Part shown: positions 18,026-26,847 of the stretch, piece after piece
Layout of the letters: every line of letters starts with the position of its first letter
How positions within the stretch are numbered: position 1 is the first letter of the stretch
Source of the DNA: an uncultured Alistipes sp.
GTDB taxonomy: Bacteria > Bacteroidota > Bacteroidia > Bacteroidales > Rikenellaceae
Length of the DNA: 64,000 nucleotides
NCBI GenBank assembly: GCA_900546065.1
Contig: URBK01000003.1
Location: forward strand, 62,001 to 126,000
Direction of reading: 5' to 3'
Notes under the pieces: generated by a model
The model's input: only the letters and a program-made list of their open reading frames with translations
Told to the model about the DNA's origin: nothing
The model's database searches: none
Program-made: the position numbers and the translations under genes

Positions 18026-18688
18026 ATGTCTCTCATAGAGGATAATCTCAATAAGGTGCTGTCCACGCTGCCGCAAGGCGTGCGGCTGGTTGCCGTATCG
18101 AAGTTCCACCCCGCCGACATGGTGCGCGAGGCCTACGATGCGGGCCAACGTCTCTTCGGGGAGAACCGCCCGCAGGAACTCAAGGAGAAATATGCCCTGC
18201 TGCCGAAAGATATCGAGTGGCACATGATCGGCCATCTGCAAACAAACAAGGTAAAATACATTGCCCCCTTCGTCGCCATGATCGAGTCGCTCGACAGCGA
18301 GCGTCTGGCCGAGACCATAGACAAGGAGGCGGCCAAGTGCGGCCGCACCATAGACTGCCTGCTGGAGATACACGTGGCACGCGAACAGACCAAGTCGGGA
18401 TGGGACTTTACGGAACTCGAGCAGTTCGTCCGCGCCGGAGGCTTCAACGCCTATCCCAACATACGCATTCGCGGCGTGATGGGCATGGCAACCTTCACCG
18501 ACGATGCCGCAGTCGTACGCGGCGACTTCATGCGTCTGGCCGAATGCAAACGCATCCTTGCGCCATATTTCGGCCCCGAGTTCGACACCCTCTCGATGGG
18601 AATGTCGGAGGACTATCCCATAGCCGTTGAGTGCGGCGCAACGGAGGTGAGGATAGGCTCCACGATATTCGGGCCGCGGGTATATTAA
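18026..18688 (+). CDS. yggS: YggS-family pyridoxal phosphate homeostasis protein
   Basis: The 220-aa protein has the fold-type III PLP barrel. The PLP-binding Lys is in RLVAVSKFHP (near residue 26), followed by GENRPQELKEK, WHMIGHLQTNKVKY, and the C-terminal LSMGMSEDYPIAVECGATEVRIGSTIFG phosphate-binding segment. The family (PLPBP/YggS) buffers free PLP and influences amino-acid pools; no catalytic activity is established. It has its own promoter and a strong terminator, so it appears monocistronic. Confidence 0.95.
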   Translation: MSLIEDNLNKVLSTLPQGVRLVAVSKFHPADMVREAYDAGQRLFGENRPQELKEKYALLPKDIEWHMIGHLQTNKVKYIAPFVAMIESLDSERLAETIDKEAAKCGRTIDCLLEIHVAREQTKSGWDFTELEQFVRAGGFNAYPNIRIRGVMGMATFTDDAAVVRGDFMRLAECKRILAPYFGPEFDTLSMGMSEDYPIAVECGATEVRIGSTIFGPRVY

Positions 18689-18717
18689 GCCACAACAAAC
18701 ATTCCTATTGGACAACA

Positions 18718-18756
18718 ACGAACGGGGTCGGTTGATGATCAACCGACCCCGTTCGT
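18718..18756. terminator. Bidirectional terminator between yggS and the M23 gene
   Basis: A perfect 18-bp stem (18718-18735 with 18739-18756) with a TGA loop, between two convergent genes. The long GC-rich stem compensates for weak T runs. Confidence 0.88.
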
Positions 18757-18772
18757 CACTCTCTGCGTCACG

Positions 18773-19834
18773 CTACCTTACACGTATGCGCTGGCCTATA
18801 CTCAACTTGTCGGGGTTCTTCAATCCGTTCAGCTGGCAGAGTCTGCTTACCGTCGTATGGTAGTTGATGGCGATGCGGCCCATCGTATCGCCGCGCTTGA
18901 CAATATGGTACTGCACGGCTGCGGCCTGTGCCGCGATCTTCTTATCCTCGGCCTCGCTCTTGACCTCCTCGTCGAAGTCCTGCGTAAATTTAGAATATAT
19001 GCTGAAGTAGCTGCGCTTCAGAAGGAATGTCTCACGCCGCAACGTACCCGTCGCAAAGTCTATCAGGCGCTCGGCATCGAACGACTGACCCTTGTATCGC
19101 GTCTCGAAGTGCAGGTGCGGCCCCGTACTGCGGCCAGTGCTGCCGCCATAACCTATCACCTGCCCCGCCGTCACCCAATCGTTAGGTTCGACCAGACGCT
19201 TCGACAGATGGCCGTAATAGGTCTCCAGACCGTTGTCATGGCGTATGATGATAAGGTTGCCATAGCCTCCGTTCTGATACTGCGATATGCGCACGCGTCC
19301 GTCAAAGGTGGCATATACAGGATCCCCCACCTCAAGGTCTATATCGGTACCCTGATGGCTTCGGCGGCGTCGAACGCCATATTTGGAGTTGATCTTGCCG
19401 ATAATGGGATAATGGTAACTCTTCAATGAGTCGACCAGATCTATAACAACCGATACGGGCATATCCTTCAACTCGATATCGTAGGCCTGCAGTTTGACCG
19501 TATCCCAATCCGACGTGAAGACCGTATCGTCCTCGGCCGAGACGTTGCGGTTACGGACATATCGCCACGTGTTGTCGTTGAAGAGCACGATGCTCACACC
19601 CTCGTTCGACGAAGGGATGGTATCCACAACCAGCATGTCGTCATCTATTGTTCGGCCCGATTCGAGCGGCACGCGGCGTATTACGATCACATCCGAGGTA
19701 TCCTGCTTCACGCTGTCGGCAGCCTCGCGCGCTGCCGTGCGCAGCGAATCGATATTAGTTGTGGTCACCTCCTGTGCCGACACGGCGGCCGCAGCCGTCA
19801 CAAGACACACGAGCGATATTATCCTTTTTCTCAT
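18773..19834 (-). CDS. M23 family metallopeptidase with C-terminal LysM
   Basis: 353 aa with signal peptide (1-20). The lysostaphin-type catalytic domain spans about residues 150-260, with the zinc ligands HQGTDID and HLHFE and the intervening YYGHLS. A LysM peptidoglycan-binding module occupies about 307-353 (YHIVKRGDTMGRIAINYHT...LSIGQRIRV). The segment before the peptidase (~30-140) is unassigned and acidic. Such enzymes cut peptide cross-bridges of peptidoglycan, or act as LytM regulators of amidases when zinc ligands are missing; here the ligands look intact. It is the last gene of the yicC-gmk-nadD run. Confidence 0.92.
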   Translation of the reverse strand: MRKRIISLVCLVTAAAAVSAQEVTTTNIDSLRTAAREAADSVKQDTSDVIVIRRVPLESGRTIDDDMLVVDTIPSSNEGVSIVLFNDNTWRYVRNRNVSAEDDTVFTSDWDTVKLQAYDIELKDMPVSVVIDLVDSLKSYHYPIIGKINSKYGVRRRRSHQGTDIDLEVGDPVYATFDGRVRISQYQNGGYGNLIIIRHDNGLETYYGHLSKRLVEPNDWVTAGQVIGYGGSTGRSTGPHLHFETRYKGQSFDAERLIDFATGTLRRETFLLKRSYFSIYSKFTQDFDEEVKSEAEDKKIAAQAAAVQYHIVKRGDTMGRIAINYHTTVSRLCQLNGLKNPDKLSIGQRIRVR

Positions 19835-19873
19835 TTGAGGGTGTTCGATATATATGTGTTATAAAAATTATCT

Positions 19874-20446
19874 TCATTGCTGTCGGAGCAGATCCTCGGC
19901 GCACTCGAGAGCCTTGTAGAACTCCTCGCCGAAACGCCTTATGATCGGCTCCCGCAGAGCCTTGTATACGGGCACGCCCACACGTCGGCCGCACTTGACG
20001 GCCGGAGAGCAGATATGCCAGCGATGGTAGTTGAGGCCATAGGCCCCGTTCGAGAAACGCACCACGCGTATCGGATAGAGATGGCACGATATAGGTTTGA
20101 TGAAACCGCAGCGCCCGTCGCGGTAAGCCTTCTCGACGGCACAAAACGTTATGCCGTTCTCGGTGACAGAGTAGGCGCACTCGGCACCGCCGACAAGCGG
20201 TGTTGTCAACTCTCCCTCCTCGTCCGTAACGGCATATCCCTGCTGCTGCACGGCACGACGCCCCTCACCGGTCATATATGGTGAGTAATTGGGGTACTCA
20301 CGCTCCAATATCTCAACCTCCTGTTCTTCGAGCGGAGCTCCGGCATCACCCTCGACACAGCATTCGCCCTTGCAACGCTTCAGGTCACAGAGAAACTTCT
20401 CGAGCAGAATATCGTCGCTCACTATCTTGTCCTCAATCTCGATCAT
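19874..20446 (-). CDS. DUF3109 family protein, Cys-rich putative metal-binding
   Basis: A 190-aa protein of the DUF3109 family, conserved across Bacteroidetes. Cysteines cluster as CDLKRCKGECC near residue 19, with further single Cys in AECAYSV, ITFCAVE, GRCGFIKPISCHLYPIR and HICSPAVKCG. This is a pattern like that of the YkgJ-type zinc or Fe-S binding proteins. The biochemical function is unknown. It sits 8 bp after nadD and 39 bp before the M23 peptidase on one transcript, an arrangement without an obvious functional link. Confidence 0.88.
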   Translation of the reverse strand: MIEIEDKIVSDDILLEKFLCDLKRCKGECCVEGDAGAPLEEQEVEILEREYPNYSPYMTGEGRRAVQQQGYAVTDEEGELTTPLVGGAECAYSVTENGITFCAVEKAYRDGRCGFIKPISCHLYPIRVVRFSNGAYGLNYHRWHICSPAVKCGRRVGVPVYKALREPIIRRFGEEFYKALECAEDLLRQQ

Positions 20447-20454
20447 CGTCTGCG

Positions 20455-21273
20455 TCAGGGATTATAGATGTCCTTATATCGGAACTGGAGTATCTCATCG
20501 GCCATGTCGATATACTGGCGCGCTTCGTCATTCTCGGGCGCAAGCTGCTCGGCACGGCGGAAATCGTTGATAGCCGGGCCCCACTCGTTGCGGCGAAAAT
20601 AACACTTTCCACGCTCCAGATACAACTGCGCATCGTCGGGCGTACGTTCGATGGCGGCCGTTAGCCCCGCGATCTTCGATGCGGACGTCCACAAGCCGTG
20701 TTCGCGTATATATTGAAGCACGTCGCCGTCGACCATCGACGAGACATCCTCGCCTATCTCCAACCCATCGCGTATGCGTGTCGACGAATACTCATATTCG
20801 GGAGCATCCTCCAGCACCGTCGTGCGCGGCGTGGAGAAACGCACGGGCTCGTTCGGCCGCGGATAGACCAGAAGATCGTATCGGGAAATGATCTCATCGG
20901 CATCGCGCCACCGAGGCAGCTGGTTCACAAGATCGCTGCCCATAAGTATCGAGAACGTCATCTGCGAGCCGTAGTTCTGTTCGAGGTGCCGCAACGTATT
21001 GACCGTATATGAAGGCTTTTCCAGAAGGAACTCTATGACCGAAGGGTGTATGCGGTCGGGGTGCCGCGAATTGCGACATGCCCGCTCGACCATCTCCAGA
21101 CGATCCATCTCGGGGGCCTGCATCCACTCCGCCTTGAAGGGGTTCTGCGGCGACACGATCATCGCCACCTCGTCACCCAGATCCTTGTCCATTACGTGTT
21201 CGGCCATGGCTATGTGACCCTTGTGTACGGGGTTGAACGACCCGAAGTAGAGAATCATCCGTCGCTTGGCCAT
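20455..21273 (-). CDS. nadD: Nicotinate-nucleotide adenylyltransferase with C-terminal TPR-like extension
   Basis: 272 aa. Residues 1-~190 are a standard NadD, transferring AMP from ATP to nicotinate mononucleotide in NAD synthesis. The nucleotidyltransferase motif GSFNPVHKGH is at 11-20 and the SSTRIR signature at about 165-170. Family members are usually about 190-210 aa. The remaining ~75 residues contain a helical TPR-like unit (DDAQLYLERGKCYFRRNEW, then AINDFRRAEQLAPENDEA), so this is a fusion. The gene lies 4 bp after gmk. The role of the extension is unknown; protein-protein contact is the natural guess. Confidence 0.93.
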   Translation of the reverse strand: MAKRRMILYFGSFNPVHKGHIAMAEHVMDKDLGDEVAMIVSPQNPFKAEWMQAPEMDRLEMVERACRNSRHPDRIHPSVIEFLLEKPSYTVNTLRHLEQNYGSQMTFSILMGSDLVNQLPRWRDADEIISRYDLLVYPRPNEPVRFSTPRTTVLEDAPEYEYSSTRIRDGLEIGEDVSSMVDGDVLQYIREHGLWTSASKIAGLTAAIERTPDDAQLYLERGKCYFRRNEWGPAINDFRRAEQLAPENDEARQYIDMADEILQFRYKDIYNP

Positions 21274-21277
21274 CGTA

Positions 21278-21856
21278 TCAATGGGTTTGGGCGAGGAACT
21301 CGCCTATTATCTTTTCGGTATCGGCCACAGCCTTGTCCAGATCGTCATTGACAACGATATGGTCGAACTCCCCCGACTTCGACAACTCGAACTCGGCCTT
21401 GGCCACACGTTTGTCTATCGTCTCGGCAGAGTCTGTGCCGCGTCCCTCCAGACGTCGGCGCAACTCCTCGATCGAGGGGGGCATGATGAATATCGAGCAG
21501 GCATTGCCGCCGAATATACGTTTGAGGTTGATGCCTCCCATAACATCCACATCGAAGACAATGACATTGCCCTTGGCCCAGATACGCTCCATCTCGCTGC
21601 GCAGCGTACCGTAGCAGGTACCGCCGTAGACCTCCTCCCACTCGACGAAGTCACCGGCCTTGACGCGCCGCGCGAACTCCTCCTGCGTCAGGAAAAAGTA
21701 ATCGACCCCGTCGCGCTCCGTACCGCGGGGCTTGCGCGAAGTGGCCGAAACCGAGAACTCGAACTGCGGGAATACCGCCAGCAGACGCTTTACGATCGTG
21801 GTCTTTCCCGAACCGCTCGGCGCCGAAAATATGATCAGTTTACCCTCCTTTGCCAT
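21278..21856 (-). CDS. gmk: Guanylate kinase
   Basis: The 192-aa enzyme phosphorylates GMP to GDP. The P-loop SAPSGSGKTT is at residues 11-20, followed by the GMP-binding SATSRKPRGTERDGVDYFF segment and VEWEEVYGGTCYGT. Length and motifs are normal. It is spaced 3 bp from yicC and 4 bp from nadD, matching the widespread yicC-gmk pairing in bacteria. Confidence 0.97.
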   Translation of the reverse strand: MAKEGKLIIFSAPSGSGKTTIVKRLLAVFPQFEFSVSATSRKPRGTERDGVDYFFLTQEEFARRVKAGDFVEWEEVYGGTCYGTLRSEMERIWAKGNVIVFDVDVMGGINLKRIFGGNACSIFIMPPSIEELRRRLEGRGTDSAETIDKRVAKAEFELSKSGEFDHIVVNDDLDKAVADTEKIIGEFLAQTH

Positions 21857-21859
21857 GGT

Positions 21860-22732
21860 TTACAATATGTTGAGCACCTGTTCCTTGATCTTTTCCAACT
21901 CATCCTTCATCTTCACCACGAGGATCTGCATCTCCGACTGGTTGGCCTTCGAGCCGAGGGTGTTGATCTCACGGCCCATCTCCTGCGCTATGAAGCCCAG
22001 TTTGCGTCCCGCCTCGGGCTCCGTTTCAGCCACCTCGCGAAAATAACGGCAGTGGTTCGTCAGACGCACCTTCTCCTCCGTGATGTCGAGCTTCTCGATG
22101 TAGAATATCATCTCCTGCTCCAGACGGTTCGTATCCACGTCGACATTCAGCTGCGCCAGATTCTCGCGTATGCGCGCACGGATCGTATCGGCACGTGCCG
22201 TCTCGTAAGGCTCGACCTCACGCTTGTACTCCTCGATCTTGTCGACACGGCGCAACAGGTCGGCTATCAGAGTCGCACCCTCCTGCGTGCGGAAAGCGTC
22301 GAGGTGTTCTATCGCCTCGCCCACAGCCTGCATCACGGCGTCGCTCTCCTGCTGCGAGAGGGTCTCCGCTTCGGCCGACACCACATCCGGCAGGCGCAGC
22401 ACGGCACCCACGATGCCGTCATAATCGGCCGAGATACCCGAAAAATTCATCGCGTCGTCTATCTGCCGGACATACTCGCGGAACACTTCGCGGTTCACTA
22501 CTGCCGACGTGTGCGGCACGGTGCTCTCCACCGTCACCGTGAGGTCGATCTTGCCGCGGCGCAGGGCGGCACCCGCAACCGAGCGTACGGCATACTCCAG
22601 CGAACGGTATAACATGGGCAGCTTGACGTTCAGGTCGAGCTGTTTGGAGTTGAGCGATCGGATTTCGACCGTTATCTTTTTTGTCGGCAGCGATACCTCG
22701 CTCTTGCCGAATCCCGTCATCGACTTTACCAT
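21860..22732 (-). CDS. yicC: YicC family endoribonuclease
   Basis: 290 aa. The protein begins MVKSMTGFGKSE, the universal opening of YicC/YloC proteins, which decides for ATG 22732 rather than the longer frame to 22786. The C-terminal half carries the DUF1732 signature FYIEKLDITEEKVRL...HCRYF and GFIAQEMGREINTLGSKA. YicC members have been shown to be RNA endonucleases. It heads the five-gene minus-strand transcript and is preceded by a full-consensus promoter. Confidence 0.95.
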   Translation of the reverse strand: MVKSMTGFGKSEVSLPTKKITVEIRSLNSKQLDLNVKLPMLYRSLEYAVRSVAGAALRRGKIDLTVTVESTVPHTSAVVNREVFREYVRQIDDAMNFSGISADYDGIVGAVLRLPDVVSAEAETLSQQESDAVMQAVGEAIEHLDAFRTQEGATLIADLLRRVDKIEEYKREVEPYETARADTIRARIRENLAQLNVDVDTNRLEQEMIFYIEKLDITEEKVRLTNHCRYFREVAETEPEAGRKLGFIAQEMGREINTLGSKANQSEMQILVVKMKDELEKIKEQVLNIL

Positions 22733-22815
22733 ATCGAAAGGATTTAAACAGTTGATCCGTAAAGAAAAATTCGAATCCGCCGCCACGTGTGCGGCAGACC
22801 TTCGGAAAATCCCGA

Positions 22816-22847
22816 CAAAGATAATAATCGACGCCCGTTAAAACAAA
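22816..22847 (-). promoter_or_regulatory. Promoter for the yicC-gmk-nadD transcript
   Basis: Reading the minus strand: TTTG (22847-22844), a 20-bp spacer, then TATCTTTG (22823-22816). The yicC ATG lies 83 bp downstream, leaving a leader of roughly 75 nt. Confidence 0.88.
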
Positions 22848-23289
22848 TTTCGCCTATACAAATGTACCGCATGGTTCATGCAAGGCGTACTATGCAACGT
22901 CTCCACACGCACACGGATATCCCAACCCGATAAGATACCGCCCCACCCTTCACGCACAGACGGAAAAGGTCCCCTATTGCATCACTCCGCCGCAACAGCG
23001 CCGCAAGTCGGCGTGACATAAGACGCATAACTTTGCGGAGGTTAACAATTTATAGGCGGCGCACGCATACGCGCACTATACCCCGATTCAAAACATCGCC
23101 CAGATATGCCTTTATGCATGCCGCGGCCGAATATGTTAAAAAGTGTAACCGCGGCAAATTGTTTCGGTTTATTACGCATTTGAGCGGGAAGGATGCCATA
23201 TTGTTATTAAAAAATATTAATAACTAAACATTTCACATGATTTTTGTTAAAAAAAGCTATGAATCGAGTAAAAAAATATGCATTATTAT
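22848..23289. other. Long divergent spacer with an inverted repeat upstream of serC
   Basis: About 440 bp between the yicC and serC promoters. It grades from GC-rich on the left to very AT-rich on the right. It holds an 8-bp perfect inverted repeat, TGCCGCGG at 23119-23126 and CCGCGGCA at 23149-23156, separated by 22 bp, and an isolated TAACTTTG box at 23028-23035 without a -33 partner. A 64-codon open frame at 23033-23227 lacks protein character. I see no RNA gene. Confidence 0.5.
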
Positions 23290-23320
23290 TTTGATTAATC
23301 ATAATTTTCGAGTTACTTTG
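23290..23320 (+). promoter_or_regulatory. Promoter for serC-serA-DUF1015
   Basis: TTTG at 23290-23293, a 19-bp spacer, then TTACTTTG at 23313-23320 (one mismatch to TAnnTTTG), in a strongly AT-rich stretch that could act as an upstream activating element. The serC ATG is 44 bp downstream. Confidence 0.65.
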
Positions 23321-23364
23321 TAATGCGAAGCCAAGTAATAACCTTATAAAAACATTTCGACAGT

Positions 23365-24435
23365 ATGAAGAAGTACAATTTCAATGCGGGACCCTCGATC
23401 CTGCCCGACGTGGCGCTTGAGGCCGCGGCAAAAGCCATTATCGATTTCGACGGAACGGGATTGTCGCTGCTCTCCATATCGCACCGCACAAAGGAGTTCG
23501 AGGGCGTATTGGAGGAGGCCAAGAGCCTGTTCAAGGAGCTGCTCAACATCCCCGACAACTACAGCATATATTTTGTCGGCGGCGGCGCCAGCACCCAGTT
23601 CTTCCACATCCCGGCCAATTTTCTCAAGACCAAGGTCGGATATGTCAATACCGGCGTATGGAGCAAGAAGGCCATCAAGGAGGCAAAGTATTACGGCGAG
23701 GTGGAGATCATAGCTTCTTCGGAGGATCGCAACTTCACATACATCCCCAAGGGCTTTGACATACCGTCGGATATCGACTACCTCTATATCTGCAGCAACA
23801 ACACCATCTACGGTACCGAATACAAGATCGACCTTGACTCGCCCGTGCCCCTGATCGCCGACATGAGCTCCGACATCCTGAGCCGTCCCGTCGACGTCTC
23901 GAAGTACGCCATGATCTACGGCGGCGCACAGAAGAACCTCGCCCCCGCCGGCGTCACCTTCGTCATCATCCGCAACGACATGCTCGAGCGCGTAGTGCGT
24001 CCACTGCCCACGATGGTCAACGTGAATACCCATGTGGCCAACAACTCGATGTTCAATACGCCTCCCGTATTCCCCATCTACGTCATGCGCGAGACGCTCA
24101 AGTGGATGAAGTCTATCGGCGGTATGGAGGAGATGTACCGCCGCAACAAGGAGAAGGCCGCCCTGCTCTATGCCGAGATCGACCGCAACAGCCTCTTCCG
24201 CGGCACCGTCGAGAAGGAGGACCGCTCGCTGATGAACATCTGCTTCGTCATGAGCGACGGAAACGAGGCTCTGGCCCCCGAGTTCCTCGAGTTCGCCAAG
24301 TCGAAGGGCATGGTCGGCATCAAGGGACACCGTCTGGTAGGCGGCTTCCGCGCTTCGTGCTACAACGCCTGCCCCAAGGAGTCGGTAGAGGCACTTATAG
24401 CCTGCATGCAGGAGTTCGAGGCCATGCACAAATAG
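23365..24435 (+). CDS. serC: 3-phosphoserine/phosphohydroxythreonine transaminase
   Basis: A 356-aa PLP-dependent aminotransferase that converts 3-phosphohydroxypyruvate and glutamate to phosphoserine in serine synthesis, and also serves PLP synthesis. The N-terminal FNAGPSILP, the SISHRTKEF segment and the PLP lysine Lys190 in [11 protein letters not shown] are visible. Length is typical (about 360). It heads serC-serA-DUF1015, the standard Bacteroidetes arrangement, behind an AT-rich promoter. Confidence 0.97.
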   Translation: MKKYNFNAGPSILPDVALEAAAKAIIDFDGTGLSLLSISHRTKEFEGVLEEAKSLFKELLNIPDNYSIYFVGGGASTQFFHIPANFLKTKVGYVNTGVWSKKAIKEAKYYGEVEIIASSEDRNFTYIPKGFDIPSDIDYLYICSNNTIYGTEYKIDLDSPVPLIADMSSDILSRPVDVSKYAMIYGGAQKNLAPAGVTFVIIRNDMLERVVRPLPTMVNVNTHVANNSMFNTPPVFPIYVMRETLKWMKSIGGMEEMYRRNKEKAALLYAEIDRNSLFRGTVEKEDRSLMNICFVMSDGNEALAPEFLEFAKSKGMVGIKGHRLVGGFRASCYNACPKESVEALIACMQEFEAMHK

Positions 24436-24451
24436 CATAACACGCCGTCGT

Positions 24452-24481
24452 GAGGTGCATGCGGCTATCAGTATGCACCTC
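24452..24481 (+). other. Intercistronic hairpin between serC and serA
   Basis: A perfect 9-bp stem (GAGGTGCAT at 24452-24460, ATGCACCTC at 24473-24481) with a 12-nt loop, followed by a GC-rich rather than T-rich tail. It is therefore more likely a processing or stability element than a terminator. Confidence 0.6.
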
Positions 24482-24573
24482 GGGGACGCGTGTGCAGACC
24501 GGACCGGCAAAACCGCTAAACGCTAAACACGGATACCGGTCAAACCGACATAACCGTTAAAACAAGCCAACCG

Positions 24574-25497
24574 ATGAAAATACTCATAGCAACCGAAAAG
24601 CCCTTCGCACACGAGGCCGTGGAGGGCATCAAGGCGATATTCGCCGATGCGGGATACGAGACTGTCCTGCTTGAGAAATATACCGACAAGGCACAGCTTC
24701 TCGAAGCCGTGGCCGATGTCGAGGGCCTCATCATCCGCAGCGACAAGGTTACGGCCGAGGTGTTGGCCGCAGCACCGAAACTGCGTATCGTAGTACGTGC
24801 AGGCGCCGGTTACGACAATGTCGATCTGGCCGCCGCAAAGGCCAAGGGCGTCGTAGTTATGAACACTCCCGGCCAAAACTCTAATGCCGTAGCCGAGCTG
24901 GCTCTGGGCATGATGGTATATATGGCCCGCAACCAGTTCACCGCAGGTACGGGAAGCGAACTGCAGGGCAAGCGTATCGGCATTCACGCCTACGGCAACG
25001 TCGGCCGTCTTGTCGGACGCAAGGCCAAGGCTCTCGGCATGGATGTGGCCGCGTACGACCCCTTCATCACCGATGACGCCGTATTCGAGGCTGACGGTGT
25101 GCGCAAGGTAAACAGTGTCGAGGAGCTCTACTCGTCGTCGGATTACCTCTCGCTGCACATTCCCGCAACCGAGCAGACGAAACGCTCAATCGGATACAAA
25201 CTTCTGATGTCGATGCCCAAGGACGCCACGCTGGTCAATACGGCGCGCAAGGAGGTTATCGACGAGGAAGGCCTTAAGGCCGCCCTCACGGAGCGCACCG
25301 ATCTGAAGTACATAACCGACATAGCCCCCGACTCGAAGGAGGAGCTCGCCTCGCTCTTCGGCAAGCGTTTCTTCGCCACGCCCAAGAAGATGGGTGCCGA
25401 GACGGCCGAGGCCAACATCAACGCCGGACTGGCCGCAGCACGGCAGATCGTCGATTATATCGAGAACGGCAATACGCGTTTTCAGGTGAACAAATAG
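24574..25497 (+). CDS. serA: D-3-phosphoglycerate dehydrogenase, short lysine-type
   Basis: 307 aa, lacking the C-terminal ACT regulatory domain of longer SerA proteins. It oxidises 3-phosphoglycerate to phosphohydroxypyruvate, the first step of serine synthesis. The Rossmann motif is atypical (GIHAYGNVG, with Ala in place of the first Gly). The substrate-binding Arg is in VNTARKEVIDE. Where most D-2-hydroxyacid dehydrogenases have the catalytic His (PHxGA), this one reads ATPKKMGAETAEA, with Lys271/Lys272. I recall the same substitution in Entamoeba and Bacteroidales PGDH (type IIIK). It follows serC by 138 bp with a hairpin between. Confidence 0.94.
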   Translation: MKILIATEKPFAHEAVEGIKAIFADAGYETVLLEKYTDKAQLLEAVADVEGLIIRSDKVTAEVLAAAPKLRIVVRAGAGYDNVDLAAAKAKGVVVMNTPGQNSNAVAELALGMMVYMARNQFTAGTGSELQGKRIGIHAYGNVGRLVGRKAKALGMDVAAYDPFITDDAVFEADGVRKVNSVEELYSSSDYLSLHIPATEQTKRSIGYKLLMSMPKDATLVNTARKEVIDEEGLKAALTERTDLKYITDIAPDSKEELASLFGKRFFATPKKMGAETAEANINAGLAAARQIVDYIENGNTRFQVNK

Positions 25498-25507
25498 AGA
25501 TAGCGTC

Positions 25508-26755
25508 ATGGTCAAGATAAAACCTTTCCGCGGCATACGTCCGCCCGCAGAGTACGCGGCCGAGGTGGCATCACGCCCCTATGACGTACTCAATTCGGCC
25601 GAGGCACGCGATGAGGCCACCGAGCGCTCGCTGCTGCACATAATCAAGGCCGAGATCGACTTCGACGATAAGGTCGACGAGCACTCGCCCGAGGTATATG
25701 ACAAGGCTGTCGAGAACTTCCGCCTGTGGAAGGAGCGAGGCTGGCTGCGTCAGGACGACGACGAGTACTACTACATCTATGCACAGACAATGGATGGGCG
25801 CACGCAGTACGGCATAGTCATGTGCTGCCACTTCGAGGATTACCTCTCGGGGGCGATCAAGAAGCACGAGCTCACACGTCCCGACAAGGAGGAGGACCGC
25901 ATGAAGCACGTCCGCAACCAGAAGGCCAACCTCGAACCCGTATTCTTCACATACCCCGACGATAAGGCCATCGACGCCATTGTCAACGATGTCGTGGCCA
26001 ACACGGCCCCCGAATACGACTTCACCTCGGATGACGGCTTCCGCCACCAGTTCTGGGTTATCCGTGACGCCGACAAGAACCGCCGCATAACGGAGCTCTT
26101 CGAGGCCATACCGGCACTCTACGTCGCCGACGGACATCACCGCACGGCCGCAGCGGCACGCGTAGGTCAGGAGTGCATGAAAAACAATCCGTCGCATCGC
26201 GGCGACGAGGAGTACTGCTACTTCCTTGCCGTCACGTTCCCCGCTTCGCAGCTGCGCATAATCGATTACAACCGTGTCGTACGCGATCTGAACGGACTCT
26301 CGAAAGAGGAGTTCCTCAAGCGGTTGGGCGAGTCGTTCATCGTCGAGAATAAGGGCAGGGATATCTATAAGCCTTCGAGACTGCACAACTTCTCGATGTA
26401 TCTCGACGGCGAGTGGTACAGCCTGACGGCCAAGCCGGGTACATACGACGACAATGACCCCATCGGGGTGCTTGATGTCACCGTGCTGTCGAATCTGGTT
26501 CTGGACCGTATCCTCGGTATCAAGGATCTGCGCACGTCGAAGCGTATAGACTTCGTGGGCGGCATCCGCGGTCTGGGCGAACTCAAGAGTCGTGTCGACA
26601 GCGGCGAGATGAAGGTGGCCTTCGCACTCTACCCCGTCTCGATGAAACAACTCATCGACATCGCCGACACGGGCAACATCATGCCGCCGAAAACCACGTG
26701 GTTCGAACCGAAACTGCGTTCGGGCGTTGTGATACACTCCTTCGACGACAAGTAG
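25508..26755 (+). CDS. DUF1015 family protein
   Basis: 415 aa of the DUF1015 family, with the N-terminal FRGIRPPAEYAAEVASRPYDVLN, the central ALYVADGHHRTAAAARVG and the C-terminal FVGGIRGLGEL. The function is not established. The conserved linkage with serC and serA in Bacteroidetes suggests a role near serine or one-carbon metabolism, and members have been annotated only as putative kinases or SpoOJ-like, which I would not rely on. It starts 10 bp after serA. A terminator follows. Confidence 0.92.
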   Translation: MVKIKPFRGIRPPAEYAAEVASRPYDVLNSAEARDEATERSLLHIIKAEIDFDDKVDEHSPEVYDKAVENFRLWKERGWLRQDDDEYYYIYAQTMDGRTQYGIVMCCHFEDYLSGAIKKHELTRPDKEEDRMKHVRNQKANLEPVFFTYPDDKAIDAIVNDVVANTAPEYDFTSDDGFRHQFWVIRDADKNRRITELFEAIPALYVADGHHRTAAAARVGQECMKNNPSHRGDEEYCYFLAVTFPASQLRIIDYNRVVRDLNGLSKEEFLKRLGESFIVENKGRDIYKPSRLHNFSMYLDGEWYSLTAKPGTYDDNDPIGVLDVTVLSNLVLDRILGIKDLRTSKRIDFVGGIRGLGELKSRVDSGEMKVAFALYPVSMKQLIDIADTGNIMPPKTTWFEPKLRSGVVIHSFDDK

Positions 26756-26791
26756 CAAAGCTGCACCGCATAAAACGCGGGTTAAAAAGAT

Positions 26792-26821
26792 CGGGAGGCC
26801 TTCTGTAAAGAAAACCTCCCG
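26792..26821. terminator. Probable bidirectional terminator after the ser operon
   Basis: A 7-bp stem (CGGGAGG at 26792-26798, CCTCCCG at 26815-26821) with a 16-nt loop. It is flanked by TTATTTT on the right and by an A-rich run on the left, which gives CTTTTT for the converging DUF3298 gene. Confidence 0.65.
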
Positions 26822-26847
26822 TTATTTTACTCCGTGTCGGCCGACCG

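Noticed and set aside
21266..22612. A 448-codon plus-strand frame opposite gmk and yicC
   Set aside because: Shadow of two well-supported genes; Leu/Arg/His-rich composition typical of antisense translation.
23033..23227. A 64-codon frame in the serC upstream region
   Set aside because: Basic, low-complexity product without start context; lies over the inverted repeat.
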